Source of the DNA: JAWXCH01 sp034440595
GTDB lineage: Bacteria; Planctomycetota; Planctomycetia; Pirellulales; JALHPA01
Length of the DNA stretch: 31,714 nucleotides
Direction of reading: 5' to 3'
Assembly (NCBI GenBank): GCA_034440595.1
Contig: JAWXCH010000256.1
Span: forward strand, 1 to 31,714
Shown: in pieces, positions 6,898-15,040 of the stretch
How positions within the stretch are numbered: position 1 is the stretch's first letter
Layout: each line of letters opens with the position of its first letter
Made by a program: the position numbers and the translations under genes
The notes under the pieces: generated by a model
Databases searched by the model: none
Seen by the model: the letters and a program-made list of their open reading frames with translations, nothing else
Told to the model about the DNA's origin: nothing

Positions 6898-8421
6898 CTA
6901 CAGTGCTGCGATCGCCTGAAAATCTTTCTTGAGCGAGCGGTAGAGATCCTGATAGATCGGAAACGCCTTGTCGTAATACGCCGCGGCGGGGCGTTGAGTC
7001 GGTGTTTCCTGCACCACGCTGATTGTTTTTTTGCAGGCTTCTTCCACGTTCTTGAAGGCACCACCGACAGCGGCGAGGAGTGCCACGCCGTAGGCTGCGC
7101 CTTGATCGGCGTTGATGGTGACAACCTTTTGACCAAATATATCGGCCTGAATCTGTCGCCAGAGGGGACTCTTCGATCCGCCGCCGCTGGCGCGGATCTG
7201 CTTCACTGGCACGCCGAGACTGCGGATGATTTCCAGGCTGTCGCGGAGGGCATACGTGACCCCTTCCATGATGGAGCGGACCATGTGACCACGGGTGTGT
7301 GCTAGCGAGATTCCGACAAAGCAGCCACGGGCGTGCGGGTCGGCGTGCGGGGTTCGCTCGCCCGAGAGGTAGGGGAGGAAGAACAGGCCTTCGCTACCGG
7401 GGGGGACCTTGGCGGCTTCTTCGGCCAGCAGGTCGTAGACATCGGTCTTGGCACGTTTGGCCGCTTTGGCGTCGGCCTCGCAGAGTTGATTGCGGAACCA
7501 TTGCAGGCAGCCACCGGCAGAGAGGTTCACGCCGGTCATGTGCCACTTCCCTTTCACGGCATGGCAAAAGGTGTGCAACCGGCCAAGCGGGTCGACTTCG
7601 ACGGTGTCGCTATGAACGAACATGACGCCCGAGGTGCCGATAGAGGTGCTGAGTGTTCCCTTGCTGACGATGCCGTTGCCGACCGCACCGGCGGCGTTGT
7701 CACCCGCTCCACCGACGACGACGCAATCGGTCGACAGGCCCAGTTGCTTGGCAACAGCGGGAGTGAGTTGGCCGGTGATCTCTTCCGACTCATAACAGTT
7801 GGCCAGCAGGTCGGGATCGAGTTCCAGTTTGGAGAGCAGTGTTTTGGACCATTGCCGTTTGGCCACGTCGAGCAAGAGCATGCCGCTGGCATCGCTGACT
7901 TCGGTGGCTAGTTCACCGGTGAGTCGGCGGCGGATTTCGTCCTTGGGTAGTAATACCTTCACCAGTTTGGCAAAGTTCTTTGGCTCATGATTGCGGAGCC
8001 AGAGGATCTTGGGAGCAGTGAACCCAGGCAGGGCGGGGTTAGCGACCATCTTGATCAGCGCCTTGCGGCCACCGGCACGACGTTCGATTTCTTCGCACTC
8101 GGCCACCGTGCGCTGGTCGTTCCAGAGGATTGCACGGCGGATGACCTGATGGTTCTTGTCGAGAAATACCGAGCCGTGCATTTGACCGGAGAGGCCGATC
8201 GCTTTGACATCGGCCGACTTCAGCTTCGCTTGCTGCACGACCGATTGAATGGTCTTGACGGTGGCCTTCCACCAATCGTCCGGGTCTTGCTCGCTCCAGG
8301 CGGGCTTGGGCTGGTAGGCGGGATAGTTCTCGGTCGCTTCGGCGAGGATCTTTCCGTTTTCGTCAATGGCCAGTGTCTTGGTGCCCGAAGTTCCGATATC
8401 GACGCCTAAGAAAACGCTCAT
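6898..8421 (-). CDS. xylB: Xylulokinase (FGGY family)
   Basis: 507 residues, normal for xylulokinase, which phosphorylates D-xylulose with ATP to xylulose 5-phosphate for the pentose phosphate pathway. Visible features: the N-terminal phosphate loop VDIGTSGTK (7-15), the substrate signature GLSGQMHG (86-93), WNDQRT (110-115), GGAGDNAAGAVGNG with the catalytic Asp, a second ATP-site segment SIGTSGVMF, and RASGGGSKSPLWRQI plus the C-terminal GAAYGVALLAAVGGG-like region of FGGY domain II. GQMHG distinguishes it from glycerol kinase. AAGGG lies 6 bp before the ATG. No xylose isomerase or sugar transporter lies beside it, so it probably acts with genes elsewhere. Confidence 0.94.
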   Translation of the reverse strand: MSVFLGVDIGTSGTKTLAIDENGKILAEATENYPAYQPKPAWSEQDPDDWWKATVKTIQSVVQQAKLKSADVKAIGLSGQMHGSVFLDKNHQVIRRAILWNDQRTVAECEEIERRAGGRKALIKMVANPALPGFTAPKILWLRNHEPKNFAKLVKVLLPKDEIRRRLTGELATEVSDASGMLLLDVAKRQWSKTLLSKLELDPDLLANCYESEEITGQLTPAVAKQLGLSTDCVVVGGAGDNAAGAVGNGIVSKGTLSTSIGTSGVMFVHSDTVEVDPLGRLHTFCHAVKGKWHMTGVNLSAGGCLQWFRNQLCEADAKAAKRAKTDVYDLLAEEAAKVPPGSEGLFFLPYLSGERTPHADPHARGCFVGISLAHTRGHMVRSIMEGVTYALRDSLEIIRSLGVPVKQIRASGGGSKSPLWRQIQADIFGQKVVTINADQGAAYGVALLAAVGGAFKNVEEACKKTISVVQETPTQRPAAAYYDKAFPIYQDLYRSLKKDFQAIAAL

Positions 8422-8634
8422 GCGTGGCCCTTATTGGTTAGCAGCAAACGGGGATGGAGTTGGACAATTCAATTGAGACGCCGCCCGGTGGCAGGAATCT
8501 GCCCGGCGGCGCGAACTGGTATGCTATCTCGGAGCAGGGAGGGAGACAAGTATTCAACCGTGTTTGCGTGGAAAACGGCGGAAGGGGTTAGTCAGAGCAG
8601 GTGATTGAGGGGGCAGCCAACGATTTGCAAGAAA

Positions 8635-8727
8635 TACGCCGAAGGCGTTACACACCATAGCCCCAGGTCGCGCAGCGCACCTGGGGTTAACGTCCCCGTC
8701 ATATCAGTTACCACGAAGTGGTTACAC
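8635..8727 (-). repeat. Three-hairpin element, copy A1
   Basis: Read on + it is H3-H2-H1. H3 is TACGCCGAAGGCGTTA at 8635-8650. H2 is a 26-bp palindrome with CCCCAGGT/ACCTGGGG arms at 8661-8686. H1 is GTTACCACGAAGTGGTTAC at 8707-8725. H2 is base-for-base identical to the copy beside the transposase (20050-20075). H1 has an A/T pair where copy A2 has G/C, keeping the stem. Confidence 0.75.
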
Positions 8728-8766
8728 TCCTGCATAGCGAACAGAAAACGGTCGTCCACACCATTT

Positions 8767-8866
8767 GTGTAACCGCTTCGCGGTAACCGAATTTTGTGGA
8801 ATTGTACCTAGGGTACGCTGCTGCGCAGCGAACCCTAGGCTTTGGTATGGAACGCCTTCGGCGTAC
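8767..8866 (+). repeat. Three-hairpin element, copy A2
   Basis: Order H1-H2-H3 on +: H1 GTAACCGCTTCGCGGTAAC (8769-8787), H2 with arms CCTAGGGT/ACCCTAGG over CGCTGCTGCGCAGCG (8807-8840), and H3 AACGCCTTCGGCGTAC (8851-8865). It is inverted relative to A1, 40 bp apart, giving a bipartite BIME-like pair. H2's outer stem differs from other copies by paired changes. Confidence 0.75.
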
Positions 8867-8966
8867 TTTGAAATTGCGCGGCAGTGTATCTCTGTGCGGC
8901 AATCAGAGATTTAGCGATGTGGGGTGATAGGCCGAGGGAGAGAACGCAACCGTTGCCGCGACACTC

Positions 8967-8993
8967 ACTGCTGGGCAAGCCAGCAGTGGCACC
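8967..8993 (-). terminator. Gene-end palindrome after the HEAT-like gene
   Basis: On the minus strand it begins about 8 bp after the stop at 9002: GGGTGCCACTGCTGGC then TTGCCCAGCAGTG. The arms CACTGCTGG/CCAGCAGTG form a strong hairpin (one extra base in the right arm). It is nearly identical to 17803-17827. Confidence 0.5.
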
Positions 8994-9001
8994 CAGCCGC
9001 A

Positions 9002-10387
9002 CTATTCAGAGATTCGCTCGCGGCGGGAGGTGTGTTTTTTAGTCGCGTGACTGGCCATTGCGCGGATCTGTTCGTCGGCATCGGCCGCGGCGGCTTCGAT
9101 CAATCGCTTTTGCGAAGCGGGGTCGGTGCGAGTAGCCATCAGCGACAAGGCAGCGCGGCGAACGGTGGCGTCTTTGTCGTAGCTGAGCCAGGCCAGCCAG
9201 GCGGAGGTGTCTAGTCCGGCGACGAAGGGCAATGCCTCGACCACGTCCTTGCGAACCGACGGATCGGCGGCGACAGCACCACGCGCCAGTTCCAAATGCG
9301 CCGTTGACACGCCGGCTTTGGAGATTTGTTGATGAGCGACCTTGGCAATCAACGGTGACTTTGAAGCGGCGCGGTTGGCGAGATCGAGTAGCGCGGTCAG
9401 GCCAACGGGAATGGCCGCCGGTGGTTGTAGTCGGGCCGCCGTGTTGCTGGGCACATCGACCTGAGTGGTATAGAACGCGTTTTGTTCGGTGAGAGCATTG
9501 CCACCTGGACCCGGTGCGCGGTTTGCCGAACGAGTTGCCGCAGAAGTATTGGACGACTTCAACCGTGCGGGCTCAGTGTGGCTGGCTTTTTGCGCGGAAG
9601 ACGACGAGCCGGACGGATTGCTCTTAGTTGAATCCGCAGAGGTTGCCAGGCGCGACGAGGCGGTGCCTGATTCTCCATGTAGTCGCGGAGAGTCGGCGAT
9701 TGTTGGCAGCGGCAGTCCACCGCCGGGCTGCGATGCCACAATGTCCGGCGACAGTTGGTCGGTGGATGGACTCAACGGGTCTTGGCCAAAGGGAGTCTTC
9801 TGTACTGCCGGATCCACCGGGCGGAACTCGGCCGCTTTTGCACGCCGGCAATCAAAGATCGTTTGGCAACATTGGATTCGTTGTTCGATCGACTTGTCGT
9901 TAATACTGGCAGTACTTTCGCTGCTTATGACGGTCGCATGTAAAATGCGGTCGGCCAGTTGTGCGGCGTGTCGTAATGTGGCCGCCGTTGGCTTGCTGGC
10001 TGGATTGGTCATTTGGTCGCAAATCGCATTGGCCAGATGGTTCAACAGAGGCGCTGTTTTTCCCTCTACGGCGAGGCACCGATCGAGTTGCTCGTGCAAC
10101 AGTGCTGCGGCGCAATCGCGAACCATTGCGCGGTCGGAACGCAAGCATTGCACTAGCGCCGTCACGCCAGGCTGGCCCAGCGGGACAAGCCGAGAGAGAG
10201 TCGGGCGGACGTCGGCATCTGGCGTGCTAGCAACTTGCGACAGGATCGTCTGAGCATCCGAAGCGGGCTGGAGCGTGCTAGCTCCCCACCAGAGGCCACC
10301 CAGCATTATTGCGATGATGCCCGCGACCAGCGCGCAGCGTCTGCGCAATGGTCGTGGAAAACTTGCCAAATCGCTTAGTTTGGCCAT
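9002..10387 (-). CDS. Membrane-anchored HEAT-repeat-like protein of unknown function
   Basis: 461 residues. After a basic N-terminus (RPLRRR) there is one transmembrane segment, about residues 19-36, so the rest should lie outside the cytoplasmic membrane. Residues ~45-110 (VRPTLSRLVPLGQPGVTALVQCLRSDRAMVRDCAAALL) and ~330-455 (VRKDVVEALPFVAG..., ATVRRAALSLMATRTDPAS) have HEAT-like alpha-helical spacing. Between them, residues ~190-310, is a low-complexity Ser/Pro/Ala/Thr linker. HEAT repeats normally mediate protein contacts; no catalytic residues are seen. The start is the ATG at 10387. Neighbouring exported protein 10634-11575 is divergent, with about 245 bp between them for promoters. Partner and role are unknown. 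Confidence 0.75.
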   Translation of the reverse strand: MAKLSDLASFPRPLRRRCALVAGIIAIMLGGLWWGASTLQPASDAQTILSQVASTPDADVRPTLSRLVPLGQPGVTALVQCLRSDRAMVRDCAAALLHEQLDRCLAVEGKTAPLLNHLANAICDQMTNPASKPTAATLRHAAQLADRILHATVISSESTASINDKSIEQRIQCCQTIFDCRRAKAAEFRPVDPAVQKTPFGQDPLSPSTDQLSPDIVASQPGGGLPLPTIADSPRLHGESGTASSRLATSADSTKSNPSGSSSSAQKASHTEPARLKSSNTSAATRSANRAPGPGGNALTEQNAFYTTQVDVPSNTAARLQPPAAIPVGLTALLDLANRAASKSPLIAKVAHQQISKAGVSTAHLELARGAVAADPSVRKDVVEALPFVAGLDTSAWLAWLSYDKDATVRRAALSLMATRTDPASQKRLIEAAAADADEQIRAMASHATKKHTSRRERISE

Positions 10388-10633
10388 CTTGTCGCTCCCG
10401 GGGGCAAATGCGAAACGCCAATAGCGTGCTGAGGGGGCGAATTGTCCGATGCTATGCGGATTTCTACAAGGTCGGTTCTGCTGAATTCAGCCTCTAGACA
10501 GCAAAATTGACCGCTAGCGGGCCAGATAGTTTTGCTTCCGCAGAGTTTGGCTGTGCCTTGCATCGTGCCGTAGCCGAATTATCCCTATGTCCGATACGAC
10601 CGTTACAAATTCCGCGCGGCTTTGGGGGGAACC

Positions 10634-11575
10634 ATGGCACGTCGAAAGTACAATTTCTTTGGGTTTGGCAACTGGCCGCTGGCCAATGTTGGCCGTTGGC
10701 CGCTGAACAGTGCCCGTCGATTTTCGGCGGCGATGCTGGCAGTGTCATGCGTGCTTTCCGCTGTTGAAGCGATAGGAGCGGCACCTGAAAAGCCAAAGGC
10801 GGTTACGTCGCGGGCCGCTCGCGACGAAGCAGCGCGCTCCATTCCGTTTGATTTGCTCACACCCGAGGCACAAGCCAAGGCAGCAAAAGTGATCAAGAAT
10901 ACCAGCCTGTTCCGGCGACTGCCTGTCGAGAAGTTTGACTGCGCGCCGGAGATGTATCAGTTTGCTGTGCATAATCCGGATGTGGTGGTCAATATCTGGG
11001 AAGTGATGGGGATCAGCCAGATGTCCCTGGAGCGCGCTGAAGGCAATCGCTACAAGGTCGTCGACGGCGAAGGGACCAAGGGGCACTTGGAGTATCTGTT
11101 CAAATCTCCAGAGCTGACGATCATTTATTCCGAAGGAACCTACGACGGCCGACTGTACCCGCGAACGGTGCGTGGGGCGTGCGTCATGGTCTTGCGCAGT
11201 TCGTATCAACGCGAACCAACCGGTCGCTGCATTATCACCAGCCGGCTGGATACGTTTCTGAGCGTCGAAAACCTTGGTGTGGAAATTCTGGCCAAGACGT
11301 TTCAACCGATCATTGGCAACGCGGCAGACCATAACTTTGCCGAGTCGGGGATCTTCATCAGCAAGCTCTCCAGAACTGCTGAGACCAACGAAGATGGTGT
11401 TATCCGGCTGACCAAGAAGCTCGACCGGATCAGCCCTGAGACGAAAGCTGGCTTTAGTCGGGTCGTATCTCATGTGGCCGCAAATGTGGCCTTCAATGAG
11501 CCAGACGAACCAGACAGCGACACGCGACTAGTTCGCGGGCCGACTGAGGTTCCGCAACGCAGCCCACAGCGGTAG
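10634..11575 (+). CDS. Conserved-looking exported protein of unknown function
   Basis: 313 residues from the ATG at 10634, which follows GGGGGGA with about 3 bp spacing; a TTG four codons earlier is possible but sits inside that site. The N-terminus has a basic region and hydrophobic stretch (AAMLAVSCVLSAVEAIGAA), a likely signal peptide. The mature part has few low-complexity stretches and reads as a compact domain: FRRLPVEKFDCAPEMYQFAVHNPDVVVNIWEVMGIS, YLFKSPELTIIYSEGTYDGRLYPRTVRGACVMVLRS, and SRLDTFLSVENLGVEILAKTF. I know no named family for it. The C-terminal 30 residues look disordered. No operon partner: it is divergent from the HEAT-like gene. Confidence 0.75.
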   Translation: MARRKYNFFGFGNWPLANVGRWPLNSARRFSAAMLAVSCVLSAVEAIGAAPEKPKAVTSRAARDEAARSIPFDLLTPEAQAKAAKVIKNTSLFRRLPVEKFDCAPEMYQFAVHNPDVVVNIWEVMGISQMSLERAEGNRYKVVDGEGTKGHLEYLFKSPELTIIYSEGTYDGRLYPRTVRGACVMVLRSSYQREPTGRCIITSRLDTFLSVENLGVEILAKTFQPIIGNAADHNFAESGIFISKLSRTAETNEDGVIRLTKKLDRISPETKAGFSRVVSHVAANVAFNEPDEPDSDTRLVRGPTEVPQRSPQR

Positions 11576-11594
11576 GTTTGAAGCTGCGCGTTTT

Positions 11595-11640
11595 TATTTC
11601 ACCGCAGAGAACGCAGAGAGCGCAAAGGAAGCGCAGAGGG
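11595..11640 (+). repeat. Dispersed ACCGCAGAG-type repeat, copy 2
   Basis: A T-rich run then ACCGCAGAGAACGCAGAGAG and CGCAAAGGAAGCGCAGAG, beginning about 20 bp after the stop at 11575. Related to copies at 3741-3788 and 18937-18970. Confidence 0.5.
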
Positions 11641-11877
11641 TCGGATTGCCAGAATACTCGAGAGCGGTGAGCTGAAGGCGCAATCTACGAAAGTCTAGGG
11701 GCGCTATAAAGCGCATAGCAGGAACAGGCGGCATATCCTGCATTCTTGAACTGCGCACCGGAGGGTGGAGCGAAAACTCCTCCGGTTTTCCCGAGCAATG
11801 CGGATTATTCTACTCTGTGGTGCGAAGTCGCGTGCCATGTTTAAGTACGATCGATCCAGTTCACATTGCTTCGCAAC

Positions 11878-11923
11878 CCGGGCCACTCACAGGCATGATT
11901 TGCCTGTGTCTTAGTTGGCCCGG
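11878..11923 (+). promoter_or_regulatory. Two-tier hairpin upstream of the acetyltransferase gene
   Basis: Outer stem CCGGGCCA (11878-11885) with TGGCCCGG (11916-11923); inner stem ACAGGCA (11889-11895) with TGCCTGT (11901-11907). CTTTTG follows directly, and the gene starts 30 bp later. It could be an attenuator-like leader structure or an ordinary terminator of upstream transcription. Seen in sequence; function is inference. Confidence 0.4.
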
Positions 11924-11953
11924 CTTTTGTGCGACACGCGCAGAACGAAACTC

Positions 11954-13213
11954 ATGGCCACCTATCAAGTTCGTCATTACGGCTCGGCCGCTGAATTACG
12001 CGCTGCTGCCCCTGCCTGGGATGACTTATGGCACCGTAGCAACAACTCAATTCCCAGCGCACGTGCCAGCTTGATTGCGCTTTGGTTGGAAACATTTGCT
12101 CCCCAGGCTGATTTTCGCGCGATCGCCATCGAGCAAGATGGGCAACTGGTGGCCGCTTTACCACTCGTCGGCAGTCGTTTGCGCGGTGTGCTGCGCGTCG
12201 GTAAACTTCCGACTGGCGTCTGGGGGGAAGCGGGGGACCTGCTGGTCGATCCGACGTGCGATGTGCCGGCTGTACTTGATCACATGGTTGCAGCATTGCG
12301 GCGGTTGCCGTGGCCACTGCTGTGGCTCGACAGTGTTCCGATCGAGTCCGGCGAATGGCAACAGTTGCGCGAGGCACTCTCTCGGAATCAACTGCAACAT
12401 CAGTGGCACGAACGGTTTCGGATTGGCAAGATCAATTGCAATCGGTCGTGGGGGCAGTATCAGACCGACTGGTCGGGCAACTTCCGCCGCCAGATGCGCA
12501 AGATGGTCAAGCGTGCCGAACAATTGGGTGGGGTGGAGCTGGTTACTTCGCGCCCAACACACGCCGCCGAGATCGATCGCTGTCTGGCGGAAGGTTTTGC
12601 GGTTGAAGATCGTGGCTGGAAGGGAGCGGAAGGGACTTCGGTTCTGAAGAACCCGGTGGCGTATGAGTACCTGCGGCAACAGGCACATGAAATGGCGCGG
12701 CTGGGACATTTGGAGCTGACCTTCTTGCAACATCAGGGGCAATCGATTGCGTTTGAATACGGCTGGCTTGGCAAGGGGACGTATTACTCCCCCAAGGTCG
12801 GCTACGACGAGGCGTTTGCACAGCTCTCGCCAGGGCAACTCATCCGCCTGAAAATGTGTGAACGGTTCTTTGCCGATCCAGAGATCCACACCTGGGATTT
12901 CTCTGGCCCATTGGTCGAGGCGACGGAGAAGTGGACGACGGATAGCTATCCGGTGACGCGGATGGTGATCAGCACCGGCCAACTTCGCGGGCGTGTTCTA
13001 ATGCACGCCTATCAATCGTGGTGGCCAAAAGTGCGACAAGCACGAGACTATCTTCGCTCGCGGCGTTCTAGCGAATGTGAATCGAACGCTGCAGCGAGTA
13101 AATCGGCCGACAGGACGACTAACACTGCGGCTGATATTCGGACAGCAGCACCGCTAGCGGCGCCGGTGGACGTATCTTGCGACGTGACCGCTTCCGTAAT
13201 GCAAGAGCGGTAG
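11954..13213 (+). CDS. GNAT-fold acetyltransferase, FemAB/CelD-like (Acetyltransf_6 type)
   Basis: 419 residues from the ATG at 11954; a TTG 13 codons upstream lies inside the leader hairpin's 3' flank and is less likely. The arrangement, two joined GNAT-like halves, fits the FemAB/BioF2-like acetyltransferase family often found in polysaccharide gene sets. Visible landmarks: ALPLVGSRLRGVLRVGKLPTG, WSGNFRRQMRKMVKRAEQLGGVEL (typical of the central helix), AVEDRGWKGAEGTSVLKNP, YLRQQAHEMARLGHLELTFLQHQGQSIAFEYGW, YYSPKVGYDEAFAQLSPGQLI, and a WDFSGP stretch. Together with VGYDE and SPG these are the most conserved parts I know of this family. The last 60 residues are low-complexity. Substrate unknown; acyl transfer to a surface sugar or peptide is inference. 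Confidence 0.82.
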   Translation: MATYQVRHYGSAAELRAAAPAWDDLWHRSNNSIPSARASLIALWLETFAPQADFRAIAIEQDGQLVAALPLVGSRLRGVLRVGKLPTGVWGEAGDLLVDPTCDVPAVLDHMVAALRRLPWPLLWLDSVPIESGEWQQLREALSRNQLQHQWHERFRIGKINCNRSWGQYQTDWSGNFRRQMRKMVKRAEQLGGVELVTSRPTHAAEIDRCLAEGFAVEDRGWKGAEGTSVLKNPVAYEYLRQQAHEMARLGHLELTFLQHQGQSIAFEYGWLGKGTYYSPKVGYDEAFAQLSPGQLIRLKMCERFFADPEIHTWDFSGPLVEATEKWTTDSYPVTRMVISTGQLRGRVLMHAYQSWWPKVRQARDYLRSRRSSECESNAAASKSADRTTNTAADIRTAAPLAAPVDVSCDVTASVMQER

Positions 13214-13311
13214 GAGCGGCCCGCTTCACCGCTACACCAAACGCGGCGTATCTCGTAGAATCAGGCTTTGCAAAAGCTGATTTTAGGTTCGCGACAGGAA
13301 GAGCATAGACG

Positions 13312-13980
13312 ATGAGCGTGTCCAAGCTGCGTGCAGTAATTTTTGACCTCGACGGATTGATGTTCAATACGGAGCAACTTTACCAGCAGGTCGGGACCGA
13401 GATCCTTCGTCGCCGCGGCAAGACGTTTGATGATGAGTTGCTCGACCGGATGATGGGGCGACCTTCGCGCGATGCGCTGCAGATCATGATCGACTGGCAC
13501 TCGCTGGCCGATACGGTGGCCATCCTGTCCGATGAGACGGATGTGATTTTCGCCGATATTCTGGATACGCAACTGGCTTGCATGCCGGGCCTAGTGGAAC
13601 TGCTGGATAAGCTTGAAGAACATGGCATTCCTAAGGCGATCTGCACCAGCAGCGGACGCCGCTTTGTGAACAATGTGCTGTCGCGATTCGAGTTCGGTCC
13701 AAGGTTTCAGTTCATTCTGACGGGCGAAGATGTGACCCACGGTAAGCCAAACCCGGAAATCTATCTGGCGGCGGTGAAGCAGTTTGGCTTGCAGCCACAT
13801 GAGGTGATGGTCTTGGAAGATAGCCAGAACGGCTGCCGTGCGGCGATTGATGCCGGGACCTTTGCGGTGGCGGTGCCCGGAGGCCATAGTCGGCGGCATG
13901 TCTTTACCGGTGCAGCATTGCAGGTGGATAGTCTGGCCGATCGTCGGATTTATGAGGCACTGCGGATTGAGACCGACTAA
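13312..13980 (+). CDS. HAD-superfamily hydrolase, beta-phosphoglucomutase/phosphatase-like
   Basis: 222 residues with all four HAD motifs: motif I FDLDGLMFNTE (nucleophile in the DLDG block near residue 11), motif II ICTSSGR (~107-113), motif III Lys in HGKPNPEIY (~145), and motif IV VLEDSQNG (~167-174). The alpha-helical cap between motifs I and II (QQVGTEIL...MMGRPSRDAL) marks it as subclass I, the beta-phosphoglucomutase/CbbY-like group, which dephosphorylate or isomerise small phosphorylated sugars. DLDGL in place of DxDGT fits this group. The substrate cannot be told. The gene runs towards oleD: its TAA and the opposite strand's TAG overlap (13977-13980). Confidence 0.88.
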   Translation: MSVSKLRAVIFDLDGLMFNTEQLYQQVGTEILRRRGKTFDDELLDRMMGRPSRDALQIMIDWHSLADTVAILSDETDVIFADILDTQLACMPGLVELLDKLEEHGIPKAICTSSGRRFVNNVLSRFEFGPRFQFILTGEDVTHGKPNPEIYLAAVKQFGLQPHEVMVLEDSQNGCRAAIDAGTFAVAVPGGHSRRHVFTGAALQVDSLADRRIYEALRIETD

Positions 13981-15014
13981 CGGGACTCCGCCCTTAACCA
14001 CTCCTTCAGCCTCCGCATCCCCTCCTCCGTCGACACCCGCGGGCTGTAGCCAAAGTCGCGTCGTGCGGCGCTGATATCGAAGTAGTGGGACTTGCCGAGT
14101 TGTGAAGCAAGAAAGCGTGTCATGCGTGGCTCGCGCTGAATGTTGAGAGCGCGATAGGCTGTTTCCATTGCCGCACCAATGCGCCAGGCGGCCGCAAGGG
14201 AGATTCCACGTTTCACTGGCGGCAATCCTGCCAGTGCCAGTAGTTCATTGATCCAATTCCAACAGTTCACGGCTGTTCCTTGACTCAGGAAGTAGGCCCG
14301 ACCGGCGACGGGGGAGATCGCGCCATCGCTGCTACCAGCTAACGCATCGGCAGCTTGCAGATGCGCCATAGCTGCATTCTCGACGTAGATCATATCGATC
14401 AGGTTCGTCCCGTCCCCCACGCGCCGCAACTGTTTACTTCGTTGACGTTCCAGCAGTCGCGGCACCAGATGCCCATCGCGCGGCCCCCAGATCAAGTGCG
14501 GGCGTAGAGCACAGGTCAGTAGACTTCCTGGCTCGTTCGCGGCCAATACCGCTTGTTCGGCAATCGCCTTCGACTTGGGATAGTGTGCCAGCCAGTGCGT
14601 TGGATAGGGAGCAGACTCATCCGCATTGCATTGATCGCTGCCATCAAATGTCACGCTCGGGCTGCTAGTATAGATCAGCCGTTGCACCCCGTGCGTTTGG
14701 CAACCAGCCAGAACAGCTTCCGTACCAAGGACATTGGTCGCATGAAATTTTTTCCACGGTCCCCAGATACCGGCTAGGGCGGCGACATGAAAGACTGTAT
14801 CAACCCCCTGACAGGCAGCGCCAACCGCCTCTGAGTCATGGAGTGTCCCGGCGACTTGTTCGACCCCCAGTAGCTCCAGTTCAATACTGCTGCTGCGCGA
14901 GAAGCTACGCACGCGATCACCGCGCGCGATGAGCTGCTCGACGATGTATCGTCCTAAGAAACCACCTCCACCGGTGACTAGTGCGAACAAAGACGGCGCT
15001 CCAATGCATTGCAA
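13977..15014 (-). CDS. oleD: NAD(P)-dependent sugar-epimerase/3-beta-HSD-family reductase, OleD-like
   Basis: 345 residues of the extended short-chain dehydrogenase family: TGGGGFLGRYIVEQL is the Rossmann glycine motif (~15-29), VFHVAALAGIWGPW follows, YTSSPSVTF holds the Ser, and HYPKSKAIAEQ carries the YxxxK catalytic pair. GIWGPWKKFHATNVLGTEAVL and LRPHLIWGPRDGHLVPRL are the phrases I associate with OleD, which reduces a beta-keto acid or thioester to a beta-hydroxy acid in long-chain olefin synthesis. The start must be TTG at 15014 or later, since an in-frame TAA lies just upstream at 15020. It follows oleC by 26 bp on the same strand, supporting a shared transcript. Confidence in the superfamily is higher than in the OleD call. 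Confidence 0.82.
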   Translation of the reverse strand: MQCIGAPSLFALVTGGGGFLGRYIVEQLIARGDRVRSFSRSSSIELELLGVEQVAGTLHDSEAVGAACQGVDTVFHVAALAGIWGPWKKFHATNVLGTEAVLAGCQTHGVQRLIYTSSPSVTFDGSDQCNADESAPYPTHWLAHYPKSKAIAEQAVLAANEPGSLLTCALRPHLIWGPRDGHLVPRLLERQRSKQLRRVGDGTNLIDMIYVENAAMAHLQAADALAGSSDGAISPVAGRAYFLSQGTAVNCWNWINELLALAGLPPVKRGISLAAAWRIGAAMETAYRALNIQREPRMTRFLASQLGKSHYFDISAARRDFGYSPRVSTEEGMRRLKEWLRAESR

Positions 15015-15040
15015 ATATTATTGGCAAGTTGCATTCTAGT

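Larger units (their letters stand above)
8422..9001. other. Intergenic region with two opposed copies of the three-hairpin element
   Basis: No gene supported. From left to right it holds the xylB upstream region, a palindrome near 8481-8505 (GCCGCCCGGTGG/CTGCCCGGCGGC), the two inverted three-hairpin elements (8635-8727, 8767-8866) and the gene-end palindrome of the HEAT-like gene (about 8967-8993). Confidence 0.55.
11576..11953. other. Intergenic region with repeat copy and leader hairpin
   Basis: No gene supported. It contains an ACCGCAGAG-type repeat (11595-11640) just after the stop of the preceding gene, and a two-tier hairpin (11878-11923) just upstream of the acetyltransferase start. 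Confidence 0.5.
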
